From the NCBI GenBank assembly GCA_054601695.1, contig BAAHQB010000286.1, forward strand, positions 168,882 to 232,881: a stretch of DNA of 64,000 nt, written 5' to 3'. Of this stretch, positions 1 to 64,000 are shown piece by piece. Position 1 is the first letter of the stretch, and every line of letters begins with the position of its first letter. Made by a program: the position numbers and the translations under genes. The stretch is from Amorphochlora amoebiformis (Eukaryota; Cercozoa; Chlorarachniophyceae). The notes beneath the pieces are model-generated. The model had not been told where the DNA came from and ran no database searches. It was given only the letters and a program-made list of their open reading frames with translations.

Positions 1-33
<33 letters not shown>

Positions 34-36
34 TAC

Positions 37-20319
<20,283 letters not shown>

Positions 20320-20387
20320 GTATAACTATACATGTTACATAGATACATAACAACATAGATGTATACGTAGATACATTATTTAAGTAT

Positions 20388-20432
<45 letters not shown>

Positions 20433-20615
20433 ATTTAGTACGTATGTATGGATTTAGATATGTATGCGTATGTACATGTAGCGGGTGGTTTCGTCATTAG
20501 GTTTGGGTGGTGTTTGCATGATGTAGATTTAGAGACTAATGTACTTACATTTAAAATCAGGGTTAAGGCTGGGGCAGGAGTTAGGGTTAGGTCTAATCTT
20601 TATATATGTGTAGAT

Positions 20616-20668
<53 letters not shown>

Positions 20669-20705
20669 ATGCGTACCCAAACTAATATCTGATAAGAATA
20701 TCTCA

Positions 20706-21735
20706 TCACCGGATCGTCGTCCCCGGGGGAAGCTTAACCTCAACCGGATCAGCATCGTTCATCACTTCCGCTCCAAGAGGCTTTGTTGCCGAAGCAGTCA
20801 TGGCTTTCGAAGCCACCTCTTCAGCGGGAGTGCAACATACGTTTGACAAACCACTGGCTGCCACTTGCTGCACAATTTTGGTAGTGGACTTGGTCTCCGG
20901 CTTCTTGAGACTTTTCTTCGCGGCCTTTGCCGCCTGGATCCGGATAAGGAATTATGAGACTCAAACCCGGCAGGGTCACTAGCACAAAGGCGGAATAGTT
21001 AGTAATAGGGCTAGCGCAGCTACCTGAGCTAGAAAAAGGCTGTGGGTAGGTTTTGGTTCATAGGGAATGATTTTCGGGTAGGTTCAAGCAAGGGTACCGA
21101 CCGCTTCGACCGCTGGAGAATGCTTCGCTTGCAACGCCTTAGTTTCCTTGTAGAGTGCCATCTGGGGTTACAATTCTTACATAAACGTAAATTTAACGGC
21201 CAAGGGCGGTTCTTTACCTGCTCGGGAGTCGCTTTCTTCTGATATTTCGTCTTCCATTGGCCGTAACTCATACCTGAATTAATCGCTAATCATTCACCCA
21301 ACCAACCCTTACATCCTTAAAGGCTGGTCGCTATCGATTTCATCATGTGTTATTCCGAAAGATTTCCCTAAAACTCTTCCACTGCGGTGCCTCACCGTAG
21401 ACGTCGGCAAGGCAATCATTGTAACTTGGATGGTCGCCGTTTGAGGTCTTGAGTGCTCCTGCATAAAGCCACTACATAATACAGCAATATTTATGTTGTA
21501 AATCTCGAGAATACACTAATTAATCGACCTTGGAGAGGCAGTTGCGGCAATATCCGGCCAAGTTCATCTGGTCAATGTTCTAACGAGCAAAATGCAACGG
21601 TTTTCACCAGTAAATTTGGATATAGCCCACACATGTAAGAACCAATCCCACCTGCACATCTGTGCGCATCTGAAGATGCCTTACAAGCTCCCGAAAGGCA
21701 TATGCCTGCACCGCTTCGCTGGTTGTCAACGCCAT
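20706..21735 (-). CDS. DUF1244 family protein, 6 exons
   Basis: Function of the family is not established; it is a small helical domain known from proteobacteria and some eukaryotes. Exons: 21735-21652, 21579-21529, 21471-21396, 21273-21218, 21161-21102, 20933-20706, all GT-AG and in phase, 184 aa. Family signatures: FRELVRHLQMRTDVQNIDQM, NLAGYCRNCLSKW, and YGMSYGQWKTKYQKKATPEQ; together these cover about residues 14-90. The last 75 or so residues are a Lys/Ala-rich extension beyond the usual domain, and the donor GTCGGT of exon 21161-21102 is weak, so that final junction is the least certain. The gene starts 68 bp from the divergent serine acetyltransferase. Confidence 0.92.
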
Positions 21736-21803
21736 CGCGATGCCGGTAGTGTCAGTACTTCCGGGTATTCGGATCCCAGAACTGAAAGTCGGAACCCACG
21801 ACC
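21736..21803. promoter_or_regulatory. Putative bidirectional promoter, DUF1244 / serine acetyltransferase
   Basis: Only 68 bp separate the two divergent start codons, so any promoter and both 5' UTRs must overlap it or the coding ends. No TATA-like box is evident; normal base composition. Inferred from layout alone. Confidence 0.5.
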
Positions 21804-24115
<2,312 letters not shown>

Positions 24116-24379
24116 TCGGACTATCTCTCATTACAAAAACTCGCCGATAATCGCCAACACTGTTTGGAATTTGTAATCCCAATAGCGTTGGACAGGTAGT
24201 GAGATGACGTTGTAACTACGTCGATGTAAGTAAACACGTATGCTAGGGAGTGATGACCTGATGACATGTGATTGCTGTTGGAACCGAGTCGGCATCTAGT
24301 ATTTAGAATCTCGAAATACTGTTTAAGTTAATTTTTTTGTTATAATAAGTTTGTTAGGGTCGTATTGTTGGCAAGTGTG

Positions 24380-24429
<50 letters not shown>

Positions 24430-24563
24430 TATATAATTTTATATATAAAAATATAATACTAGTGTATAAATCTGCTTGTATATATATTTAGTCGTATTGT
24501 TGGCAAGTGTGATAAATTATATATATATATATATACATATATATATACATATACATATGTATG

Positions 24564-24649
<86 letters not shown>

Positions 24650-24760
24650 ATACTAATATTATATGTATATATATATATATACATATATATATGTATATAT
24701 ATATATATATATGTATGTGTGTATGGTAAATAAACTTTTATGATGTATGTGTATATCATG

Positions 24761-24799
<39 letters not shown>

Positions 24800-24822
24800 T
24801 ACTTATAGTACTAGTATATATG

Positions 24823-24894
<72 letters not shown>

Positions 24895-24924
24895 TATATC
24901 ACTATAGTATATTCTATATATTAA

Positions 24925-24955
<31 letters not shown>

Positions 24956-25053
24956 TATACATATACATGCCATAGTATATCATAGTATCGATATCACTAC
25001 TAGTATATACTGGCATATAACGTATATGAATATATAGACACTGTACTAGGCTA

Positions 25054-25138
<85 letters not shown>

Positions 25139-25227
25139 TACATGTACTAGTATATATAAATATGCATATCATAGTATACTAGTATATATCATAGTAATAC
25201 TATGATATACTATTGTATTCATGACAA

Positions 25228-25264
<37 letters not shown>

Positions 25265-25460
25265 CTACTATATACTGGCATATAACGTATATGAATATAT
25301 AGACACTGTACTAGGCTAGTATATATATATATATATATATGTTTATATATATGTATATATATATATATATTTACATGTACTAGTATATATAAATATGCAT
25401 ATCATAGTATACTAGTATATATCATAGTAATACTATGATATACTATTGTATTCATGACAA

Positions 25461-25495
<35 letters not shown>

Positions 25496-25581
25496 CTACT
25501 ATATACTGGCATATAACGTATATGAATATATAGACACTGTACTAGGCTAGTATATATATATATATATATATGTTTAGATAA

Positions 25582-25621
<40 letters not shown>

Positions 25622-25824
25622 TTACATGTACTAGTATATATAAATATGCATATCATAGTATACTAGTATATAATAGTAATACTATGATATACTTTTGTAT
25701 TCATGACAAGTATATATATATATATATATATAATTACTACTATATACTGGCATATAACGTATATGAATATATAGACACTGTACTAGGCTAGTATATATAT
25801 ATATATATATATATGTTTAGATAA

Positions 25825-25864
<40 letters not shown>

Positions 25865-25952
25865 TTACATGTACTAGTATATATAAATATGCATATCATA
25901 GTATACTAGTATATAATAGTAATACTATGATATACTATTGTATTCATGACAA

Positions 25953-25993
<41 letters not shown>

Positions 25994-26078
25994 CTACTAT
26001 ATACTGGCATATAACGTATATGAATATATAGACACTGTACTAGGCTAGTATATATATATATATATATATATATATGTT

Positions 26079-26134
<56 letters not shown>

Positions 26135-26219
26135 CATGTACTAGTATATATAAATATGCATATCATAGTATACTAGTATATAATAGTAATACTATGATAT
26201 ACTATTGTATTCATGACAA

Positions 26220-26260
<41 letters not shown>

Positions 26261-26343
26261 CTACTATATACTGGCATATCACGTATATGAATATATAGAC
26301 ACTGTACTAGGCTAGTATATATATATATATATATATATATGTT

Positions 26344-26395
<52 letters not shown>

Positions 26396-26485
26396 CATGT
26401 ACTAGTATATATAAATATGCATATCATAGTATACTAGTATATAATAGTAATACTATGATATACTATTGTATTCATGACAAGTATT

Positions 26486-26529
<44 letters not shown>

Positions 26530-26583
26530 GTACTATATACTGGCATATAACGTATATGAATATATAGACACTGTACTAGGCTA

Positions 26584-26654
<71 letters not shown>

Positions 26655-26715
26655 CATGTACTAGTATATTAAATATGCATATCATAGTATACTAGTATAT
26701 ATCATAGTAATACTA

Positions 26716-26754
<39 letters not shown>

Positions 26755-26825
26755 CTACTATATACTGGCATAAATGAATATCTAGACACTATACTAGGCT
26801 AGTATATATATATATGTGTGTATAG

Positions 26826-26856
<31 letters not shown>

Positions 26857-27283
26857 TAATATATATATATATTAGTACATATAAATATGCATATCATAGT
26901 ATATCATAGTAATACTATGACATACTATTGTATTCATGACTTATATACATATATATATATATATATTTATATATATTTACTAGTATATACTGGCATATAT
27001 CAATATATAGACACTATACTAGGCTAGTATATATATATGTATATATATATATATATATATTTACATATAGTACTAGTATATATCATAGTAATACTATGAT
27101 ATACTATTGTATATCATGACTAGTATATACTAGATATAGTAGATATATCTAGATATATATATATATATATGTATAAAATTAATTATATATATATATATAT
27201 ATATATCTAGATATATGTCTAGATGTATGTATAATTGGCATGTATCAAGTATATCAATATAAAGACACTCTATATATATATAC

Positions 27284-27365
<82 letters not shown>

Positions 27366-27693
27366 AAATGAATATATATAAATATGCATATCATAGTATA
27401 CTAGTATATATCATAGTAATACTATGATATATTCGAGAGTTCGACAAATATATCTAGATATATATCCAGTCATAATATTTCCGATGATCGGCGACAAACT
27501 CACAACACCACAACAAACCACACACTGTCATGCGCACCATCGCAGCCTACGCCCACCAGGCTATCTTCTCCGGTCGAAACGCGATCATCAAGACCTTTCT
27601 GTTCCAACCTTCATCAATATTGCCCATGGGCCGTTACGCTTAGCGTTAGCGCGCGATTACTACATTGTGCTAGGCAGGCTGGCATCTGAAGGA
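24116..27693. other. Intergenic spacer between SAT and selenoprotein gene 3' ends
   Basis: 24116-24380 is unique sequence and probably holds the SAT 3' UTR. 24380-24790 is (TA)n with one short duplicated segment (GTCGTATTGTTGGCAAGTGT at about 24359 and 24489). 24790-27410 is the satellite below. 27430-27693 is unique and should contain the selenoprotein 3' UTR. No gene is recognised. Confidence 0.75.
24800..27160. repeat. Satellite-like tandem array, period about 234-267 bp, eight or more copies
   Basis: Unit landmarks: TTACATGTACTAGTATAT (about 25137, 25371, 25621, 25864, 26131, 26392, 26651, diverged near 27061), the palindrome ATCATAGTAATACTATGAT, ATTCATGACAAG, and ACTGGCATATAACGTATATG. 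Unit length varies only through its two (TA)n tracts; the unique parts are nearly identical, so amplification is recent. Copies decay toward 26800-27160. Confidence 0.92.
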
Positions 27694-29329
<1,636 letters not shown>

Positions 29330-29452
29330 CGAGACCTCGTGGAAATGAGCGGGAAAGGAAGCACATCTCCGGAGGTTTCCGGGAATCTCGGGGATTGTCC
29401 GGGATTTCCGGATTGCCCCCGGGATCCCCGACCATTCAAATTTTTTTTGAAT
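29330..29452. promoter_or_regulatory. Putative bidirectional promoter, selenoprotein / PSI-EEP gene
   Basis: 123 bp between divergent start codons. Rich in CCGGGA/TCCCGG-type words (TTTCCGGGAATC, TCCGGGATTTCCGG, CCGGGATCC). A related TTCCCGGAATCG sits in the EF-hand/SET divergent region. Ends in an A/T run just before the plus-strand ATG. Function inferred from position. Confidence 0.5.
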
Positions 29453-47560
<18,108 letters not shown>

Positions 47561-47568
47561 GTTTTTTC

Positions 47569-47656
<88 letters not shown>

Positions 47657-47661
47657 ATATA

Positions 47662-47701
<40 letters not shown>

Positions 47702-47709
47702 CATATATA

Positions 47710-47747
<38 letters not shown>

Positions 47748-47787
47748 TATGAGAGTTTATATATAGACATACTATATAAAACATATG

Positions 47788-47841
<54 letters not shown>

Positions 47842-47845
<4 letters not shown>

Positions 47846-47874
47846 CTGTAATTGCCTCTGATATCACGCGGTAA
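47842..47874 (+). other. Candidate last coding piece of the EEP gene
   Basis: After the phase-2 donor at 47560, the only open candidate is TCTGTAATTGCCTCTGATAT ... CGGTAA, read SVIASDITR then stop. Frame fits the phase and the text resembles the terminal SDH block of EEP proteins, with Ile for His. But it follows (TA)n with no AG acceptor, so the link is speculative. Confidence 0.25.
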
Positions 47875-47957
47875 ACCGATGTACAGTATAAGGCTATCAT
47901 ACATTAACATTGTTACTATACACATACACACATATATATAAATATATTATATAGGTA

Positions 47958-47989
<32 letters not shown>

Positions 47990-48553
47990 CATGTCTATAT
48001 ATAATGAACTTTATGAAGATGTATTAAAAAAAAAAAACTGATGTAATCGCCTTAATAAATCCAGATCCGTTGAAATGTTCGGACGTTGTGACGCTGGCAC
48101 AGGGTTTTGTCCGTCGAACAGATACGGACTGGTTGCGGAAATGAGTCTATACCAGTCGTTTTGTTAGCTCTAATTAAGTTGCCCAATGCTGATTATGAAA
48201 TTAGTCAATGTGTACAAACTTATCTATGTACTAGATGTCTAGGATGTACTAGATGTAAGGCCTTCTTTTTCGTATAATAGTCGGAAATACTCATTGTGTG
48301 CATATTTAATCATGCCATATTTTCTAGAGACGTGTCGGTAGATGTCATTTTTTTTTCCTACTAAATCTAGTAGATAATAAAGATAGTAGTCTATAATCTA
48401 TATATTAGTAGATTTTTTAGTTTCTAGCGTTTATAGAGTTGTCTAGGTTGTAGTATAACTGGTTACACAGTATCTAGAGTATAACCACCTACTAGACCTC
48501 TAGACCTAGAGTCCTAGACTACTATGAGTTATTGAGCTGTACTATATAGCTAG

Positions 48554-48589
<36 letters not shown>

Positions 48590-48876
48590 TAGTATACTAC
48601 TGGTCTAGCTGGTGCACATGACAAGGCTCATATCCCACACACAAACTATTATGAGTCACATCACATACGCAATAGATGAGAAAAGTAGTACTAGAGCTAG
48701 AGTATTCTAGGCTCTTGTCCATTGGAGACTCTCTAGACTCTCTAGACTCTGGATAATTTGACATATATCAAAGTACCTAGAGTACATATCTAGTATATTC
48801 TAGATATTATATATATATATATATATATATATTCTAGATATTATATTTATATATATATATACTAATATTATCTAGT

Positions 48877-48932
<56 letters not shown>

Positions 48933-49116
48933 CATAATAACATTAGCATCGGAACACTTTAATTTAAAGGATTACTTGGACCAAAAACTGTCAGTTAAAC
49001 ATACGTCCGGAAAACTCAATCATTAGTCCAGCAACTTTTGACGTCAGGACAATTTTGCTCGCTCAGCAGGTAGATAATTATAACGTTTGGTTACCCCCGT
49101 GGATCATTTGTAAGGC
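47875..49116. other. Intergenic spacer, CTAG-dense, between EEP and EF-hand 3' ends
   Basis: 47875-48200 is unique sequence with a short poly(A). 48200-48850 carries about 26 CTAG tetramers. 48780-48930 is (TA)n. 48930-49116 is unique and probably the EF-hand 3' UTR. No g gene recognised on either strand. Confidence 0.75.
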
Positions 49117-49297
49117 TTAGGCAGCGTTCTCGGGTTCTGCAAGCTCAGCAGCAGGTTCTTCGGCAGGTTCTTCTGCTACCGGTTCAGGTGCCTCTTCAAC
49201 CGGTGCGATCTGTAAATGTTTATGAGAATAGATAGATCAGATATCTCTCTTTTAGCCATATAACACACATATATACAATTACAATTACAATTACAAT

Positions 49298-49329
<32 letters not shown>

Positions 49330-51349
49330 TAATATATATACACATTTCATATCATATACCTTAGCTTCCTCTCCTCCAAGCTTAGATTCGATAGCCATCA
49401 TCTTCATCATGAGTTTGCTATAAGTTAAAACAGTTTTTCAGACTTCCTTCGAGTCGTCAAGTACTTAACTCTACCCTCCATCATGACTAACAACGTTGAA
49501 CCACTGTCGCCCTGGAATACCACCCCCTAATCCTATCCCATCCGTACTCGATAGCAACGTCGACATGTTTGATCAGCTTTTCCTCGAGCGCAGCAAACTG
49601 AAGATTGAGAAAATGAAAAAAAAAAAAATTCGGGATTTTTTTTATTAGTTTACCTTCATGTTAATGAGCTCCGTGAGCTTGGAGTCACCAGCGTGGTTAA
49701 CCTTAGGGCGGGAGAGTGTGTTCTTGGGCGAATTCTTGAATGTCACTCCCTTCCTGCAATCATCATCATCATGTGAGTTTTCTCGAGAGGCGCTGAGTGA
49801 GTTAGGCTGTGTTGGTGGTGTACATGTTAGACTTGCGCGTCGGGGTGGTGCTCTTTTTGGGGGCAGCTCTAGCTCCAGGCCTGCGCGAAGAAGATAACGG
49901 GGACCTACGCATTAGTTGTACTTAATGTTTAGGCCTGGGATGTGTGTGGCTGCAAAGTTCCTAACCTGCTGGTTCCTTTTTTCTCAGGGGTCTTCGATGG
50001 GATGCGCTTGTGGGTGCTGGGATATAAGATGCATTAGTACAATCTCCGTGTCACGTATTGTTCAATTACATCTTCGATTTCTTCGGCTCCGAGACTCTCA
50101 TGCTCGCTTTCCCAGCCTTAATTCGAGTCTGGTTGTTGGCTTGCTTCGCGATCTAGGGACACACAGCGTGAGATTCATTCAGTTGCTGGGAAATCTGAAG
50201 TCTGCGTACCGACTGCACTTTCGTGGAAGGGTTGGCAACCTTGTGCTTGAGCTGAATATGGCCGAAATTTAGTGATTATATGCGTGCAGATTCTGCAGGG
50301 ACCATAATAGCAATCGACTTACCATCCAGTCAGCGAATTCGTCGTACAGAATCATGCCGCCCTTATCGGCATCGATGTCGTCGAATGTGGCTTTGAGATC
50401 CTCAGGCTATGGAAAGGAATTTAGAATGTCATGGTGTTTTTCTGCTGTAAAAACATACCAGTGGGAGGCCGTGTTCCTCGCAGAAGTCTGGCATGGCATC
50501 TGCAAACTCCTTATATTCAACGCGATGGTCGTTGCTGGTATCCATGTCCAGGAACATTTGCTGGGTGTATGATATGTGAGACATAATTGATGAGATCTTT
50601 TTGTAAATACCAGAATCTTGAGGTCGTAACGGAGGAACTCACAGAAGATACGGAATTCACCAATTTCGACGTAGTCATCGCCAGGGCTCCTAAAGGTTTC
50701 GAAGTTTGTGTTAAGGTATTCAATATCGCAAGACATGAACGTACTTGGATTTGTTATCCTTATCCTTCTTCTCTGGAATTGCCGCACGAGCACCGCGGTG
50801 AGCTCGCTGGACGGACTGCCAGATCACCCTCTTGACCTCCGTCTCGAATCCAAGTACCTCCATCAGGCCCTTCTCAACCTCAGCAACGCTGAAAAAAAAG
50901 ACAGATGTATGATGTTACTGTGGATACGAAGTTAGCATCTAGGCACCTGAGATATCCGTTTCCGTTAGGATCGCAGCGACGGAAGATCTCCTTACGTTTC
51001 TTTACGGATGATTCGCTCTGGCGAAATGAAGTTGCCAGCTCAACGGTCAAATTATTATTATGCACAGGTGAATGTTAATCGTTGTTACCCTATCGGTAGG
51101 AAGAAGAACATCGAAGCGCTCCCAATTGACGGACTTGATATCTGAGAAATAGACTGTTAAATCTGGCCCGCAAAGAGAATGCGAATCGACGACAAAACAT
51201 CTGAATTTGTCCCCACCGTGCGCTTCATCGAGGGTAAAAACTGGAGGCGGCTTTTTGGTCTCCTTTTTGGGAGTTCCTTTCTTGGTACGGCCCTTGAGAC
51301 TGCCGCGATTGGTCTTCGGGGTGGTCTTCGTGCGCGGGTGGACTGGCAT
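49117..51349 (-). CDS. Calflagin-like EF-hand protein with long C-terminal extension, 15 exons
   Basis: Calcium sensor of the flagellar calcium-binding protein type. Exons: 51349-51217, 51141-51089, 51017-50947, 50888-50745, 50689-50611, 50560-50459, 50406-50323, 50251-50210, 50152-50070, 50016-49966, 49880-49824, 49753-49654, 49597-49548, 49417-49360, 49209-49117. They sum to 1200 nt with unbroken phase: 399 aa. Basic Thr/Lys N-terminus, then EF loops DPNGNGYLSVAE (about residue 78), DTSNDHRVEYKE (about 165) and a weaker DADKGGMILYDE (about 205). A half-hand SPGDDYVEIGEFRIF lies at about 134, as in calflagins. Residues 223-330 are Lys/Ser/Pro-rich, followed by helices FAALEEKL and KLMMKMMA, then an acidic Glu/Pro/Ala tail. 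Introns here are short and nearly free of (TA)n, unlike the neighbours. No N-terminal MGxxxS acylation motif is seen. Confidence 0.9.
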
Positions 51350-51492
51350 TGCGTTTTACCGAGGTTAAAATCTAAGTGCGTTTTGGCCGACAAATTGAAA
51401 ATTATTCTTAGCTTGATATTCCCGGAATCGTCACGTAAATGTCACGCACCTGTGTCACCATACTTCCCGGCATTGTCCCGCGCTAGTCCGGG
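51350..51492. promoter_or_regulatory. Putative bidirectional promoter, EF-hand / SET genes
   Basis: 143 bp between divergent start codons (173 bp if the SET gene uses the second Met). Contains TTCCCGGAATCG and CGTCACGTAAATGTCACG. Position is the only evidence for function. Confidence 0.5.
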
Positions 51493-61995
<10,503 letters not shown>

Positions 61996-62324
61996 CTAAT
62001 CTTTGTTATTCTTCGGAGTAGGGGAAAGGTTTGGCTCGATCCGTCTTTCCAGGATGAAGCTTATGTCCCCCTCGCCATGCTGTGGTTGGTGTGTGTATGC
62101 ATTCATTCATTCATTTTTTTATGAGTATTGTACATACACATATACATACGGTGTATTTATATATTTATATGTATATATATATACATATGTATGTATATAT
62201 ATATATGTATGTATATATATATATATATATATTTGTACATAGATGATTTATGTAGATATTAGATACATCAAAATATCTAACATTACACACACATGTATAT
62301 GTACATATCAGTTAATATATGAAT

Positions 62325-62389
<65 letters not shown>

Positions 62390-62420
62390 ATATATACATA
62401 TACATATCAATACATATATT

Positions 62421-62461
<41 letters not shown>

Positions 62462-63034
62462 ATATATATACGAATATACATATATATATATATATATATG
62501 TGTGTGTATATATATATAATATATACACATACATACATACAATACCCCAGACAGTATTAATACACCCATAGCTTCTACAACCAACACGTGTAAACATACA
62601 AACAGTTTACAGCGCAACAGTATACCCTCTTCCCTTCCCCTCCCCCCCTCTCTCTCACTCTCGCTCTCCCTCTCTCTCACTCTCGCTCTCCACCTCTCTC
62701 ACTCTCGCTCTCCCTCTCTCTTACTCTCGCTCTCCCTCTCTCTCACTCTCGCTCTCCACCTCTCTCACTCTCGCTCTCCCTCTCTCACTCTCGCTCTCCA
62801 CCTCTCTCACTCTCGCTCTCCACCTCTCTCACTCTCGCTCTCCCTCTCTCTCACTCTCGCTCTCCCTCTCTCTCTCACTCTCGCTCTCTCTCTCTCTCCA
62901 TCCCCCAGTCCCTTTCTCTCTTTTGCATGTGCGTGTGATTTACCAATTGATCGCTTTTAAATGCTGCGGCTACGTCGGCCCAAATGCCTCCTCTCAAGCT
63001 GTTTGGGGGAATTCCGAAGAGAGTTCGCGATTTT
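61996..63034 (-). CDS. 3' end of an unrecognised gene, two exons
   Basis: I do not recognise the product. Two plausible exons: 63034-62944 (acceptor AAATCCAG, donor GTAAAT) and 62079-61996 (acceptor CCAACCACAG), joined in phase 0 and ending in TAG. They encode [20 protein letters not shown], then SDQL, then [20 protein letters not shown] and a short Lys/Asn tail. The intron carries a (CT)n array on the plus strand. An upstream piece at about 63660-63610 ([15 protein letters not shown]) may be the preceding exon but lacks a GT donor. The gene would face the SET gene tail to tail, which fits the alternating layout. Confidence 0.45.
62630..62900. repeat. Minisatellite CTCTCTCACTCTCGCTCTCC
   Basis: About 12 units of 18-20 bp inside the intron of the unrecognised minus-strand gene. 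In that gene's sense it is purine-rich. Confidence 0.92.
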
Positions 63035-63115
63035 CTGGATTTTGGATGCTACTTACTTACTTCTCTGTGTTTTGATGATGAGTGTAATGTGGGTATGTGT
63101 GTGTATATGTGTGTT

Positions 63116-63192
<77 letters not shown>

Positions 63193-63221
63193 ATAATCAT
63201 GAATATAGCAGCACGTGCATA

Positions 63222-63311
<90 letters not shown>

Positions 63312-63378
63312 ATTTATGTATCTAGATATCCTTATATAAAAAAAATATAACTATATACACAAATACGTATATATGTAT

Positions 63379-63450
<72 letters not shown>

Positions 63451-63452
63451 TA

Positions 63453-63521
<69 letters not shown>

Positions 63522-63657
63522 GTATACTATATATACTAATATACATATATATATACATATATTATACATACATTATATATATACATATATATATATATAT
63601 ATGGTATATGTATTGCCGTGGCTTTTCCGCGCCTAACAACCCGAATGTACCATACCT

Positions 63658-63750
<93 letters not shown>

Positions 63751-63799
63751 GCATAAGCATATACTGAAATGTATTATGGTGAAGGTTGAATACACACAT

Positions 63800-63844
<45 letters not shown>

Positions 63845-63891
63845 GTGTATATATATATGTGTATATATATATATATATGTGTATGTGTATA

Positions 63892-63923
<32 letters not shown>

Positions 63924-64000
63924 TTTTTTAATATATATTTATACATATATATACATATATGTATATACAAGTATATACTGACTCAAATGTAGTAGTGGTG
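63035..64000. other. (TA)n-dominated end of window
   Basis: Almost entirely (TA)n with short GT/CA runs. Two non-TA islets: about 63050-63110, and 63605-63660, which could be an exon of the unrecognised minus-strand gene. Nothing else is supported. Confidence 0.6.

Overview
This is a nuclear window from a eukaryote, most likely a flagellated protist or alga with a complex plastid. The evidence is many short spliced exons with GT-AG borders, TTAGGG-type telomere-like repeats, a calflagin-like EF-hand protein, a selenoprotein, and a serine acetyltransferase whose N-terminus looks like a signal peptide followed by an Arg/Ser-rich transit peptide. The lineage itself cannot be read from the sequence. 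More than half of the window is (TA)n, with further (CT)n, (GA)n, (GT)n, telomere-like and minisatellite arrays. The many long Tyr/Ile open frames are only translated (TA)n. The real genes are chains of small exons buried in it. I rebuilt them by eye, requiring GT-AG borders and unbroken phase, and matching the result to known families.

Layout: (1) 37-15653, minus: type I L-asparaginase, about 19 exons, 3' end outside the window; several of its introns contain telomere-like repeats. (2) 17084-20319, minus: MogA/MoaB/Cnx1G-type molybdopterin adenylyltransferase, 171 aa, 8 exons. (3) 20706-21735, minus: DUF1244 protein, 184 aa, 6 exons. (4) 21804-24115, plus: serine acetyltransferase, 358 aa, 2 exons. 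(5) 24116-27693: intergenic, with a roughly 250-bp satellite. (6) 27694-29329, minus: Rdx-family selenoprotein, 99 aa, with an in-frame TGA in a CxxU motif. (7) 29453 to about 47560-47874, plus: a secreted-type protein with coiled coil, two PSI-like Cys-rich modules and an endonuclease/exonuclease/phosphatase (EEP) fold, 25 exons, with most catalytic residues replaced. (8) 49117-51349, minus: calflagin-like EF-hand protein, 399 aa, 15 exons. (9) 51493-60287, plus: SET-domain protein, about 10 exons. (10) 61996-63034, minus: 3' end of an unrecognised gene.

Genes come in head-to-head pairs with only 68, 123 and about 143 bp between start codons (DUF1244/SAT, selenoprotein/EEP, EF-hand/SET), which suggests bidirectional promoters. 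Their 3' ends face each other across repeat-rich spacers.

The most unusual signal is a polar pattern of exon-edge duplication. Around many exons, the 5' edge (acceptor plus the first 20-60 bp) is copied one to many times into the upstream intron, and the 3' edge (last 20-60 bp, often with the donor) is copied into the downstream intron. (TA)n tracts separate the copies. The polarity held in every clear case I found, in six genes on both strands. The copies are non-coding 'exon ghosts' and appear to be how these introns grow. No mobile element, CRISPR array, rRNA or tRNA gene was recognised.
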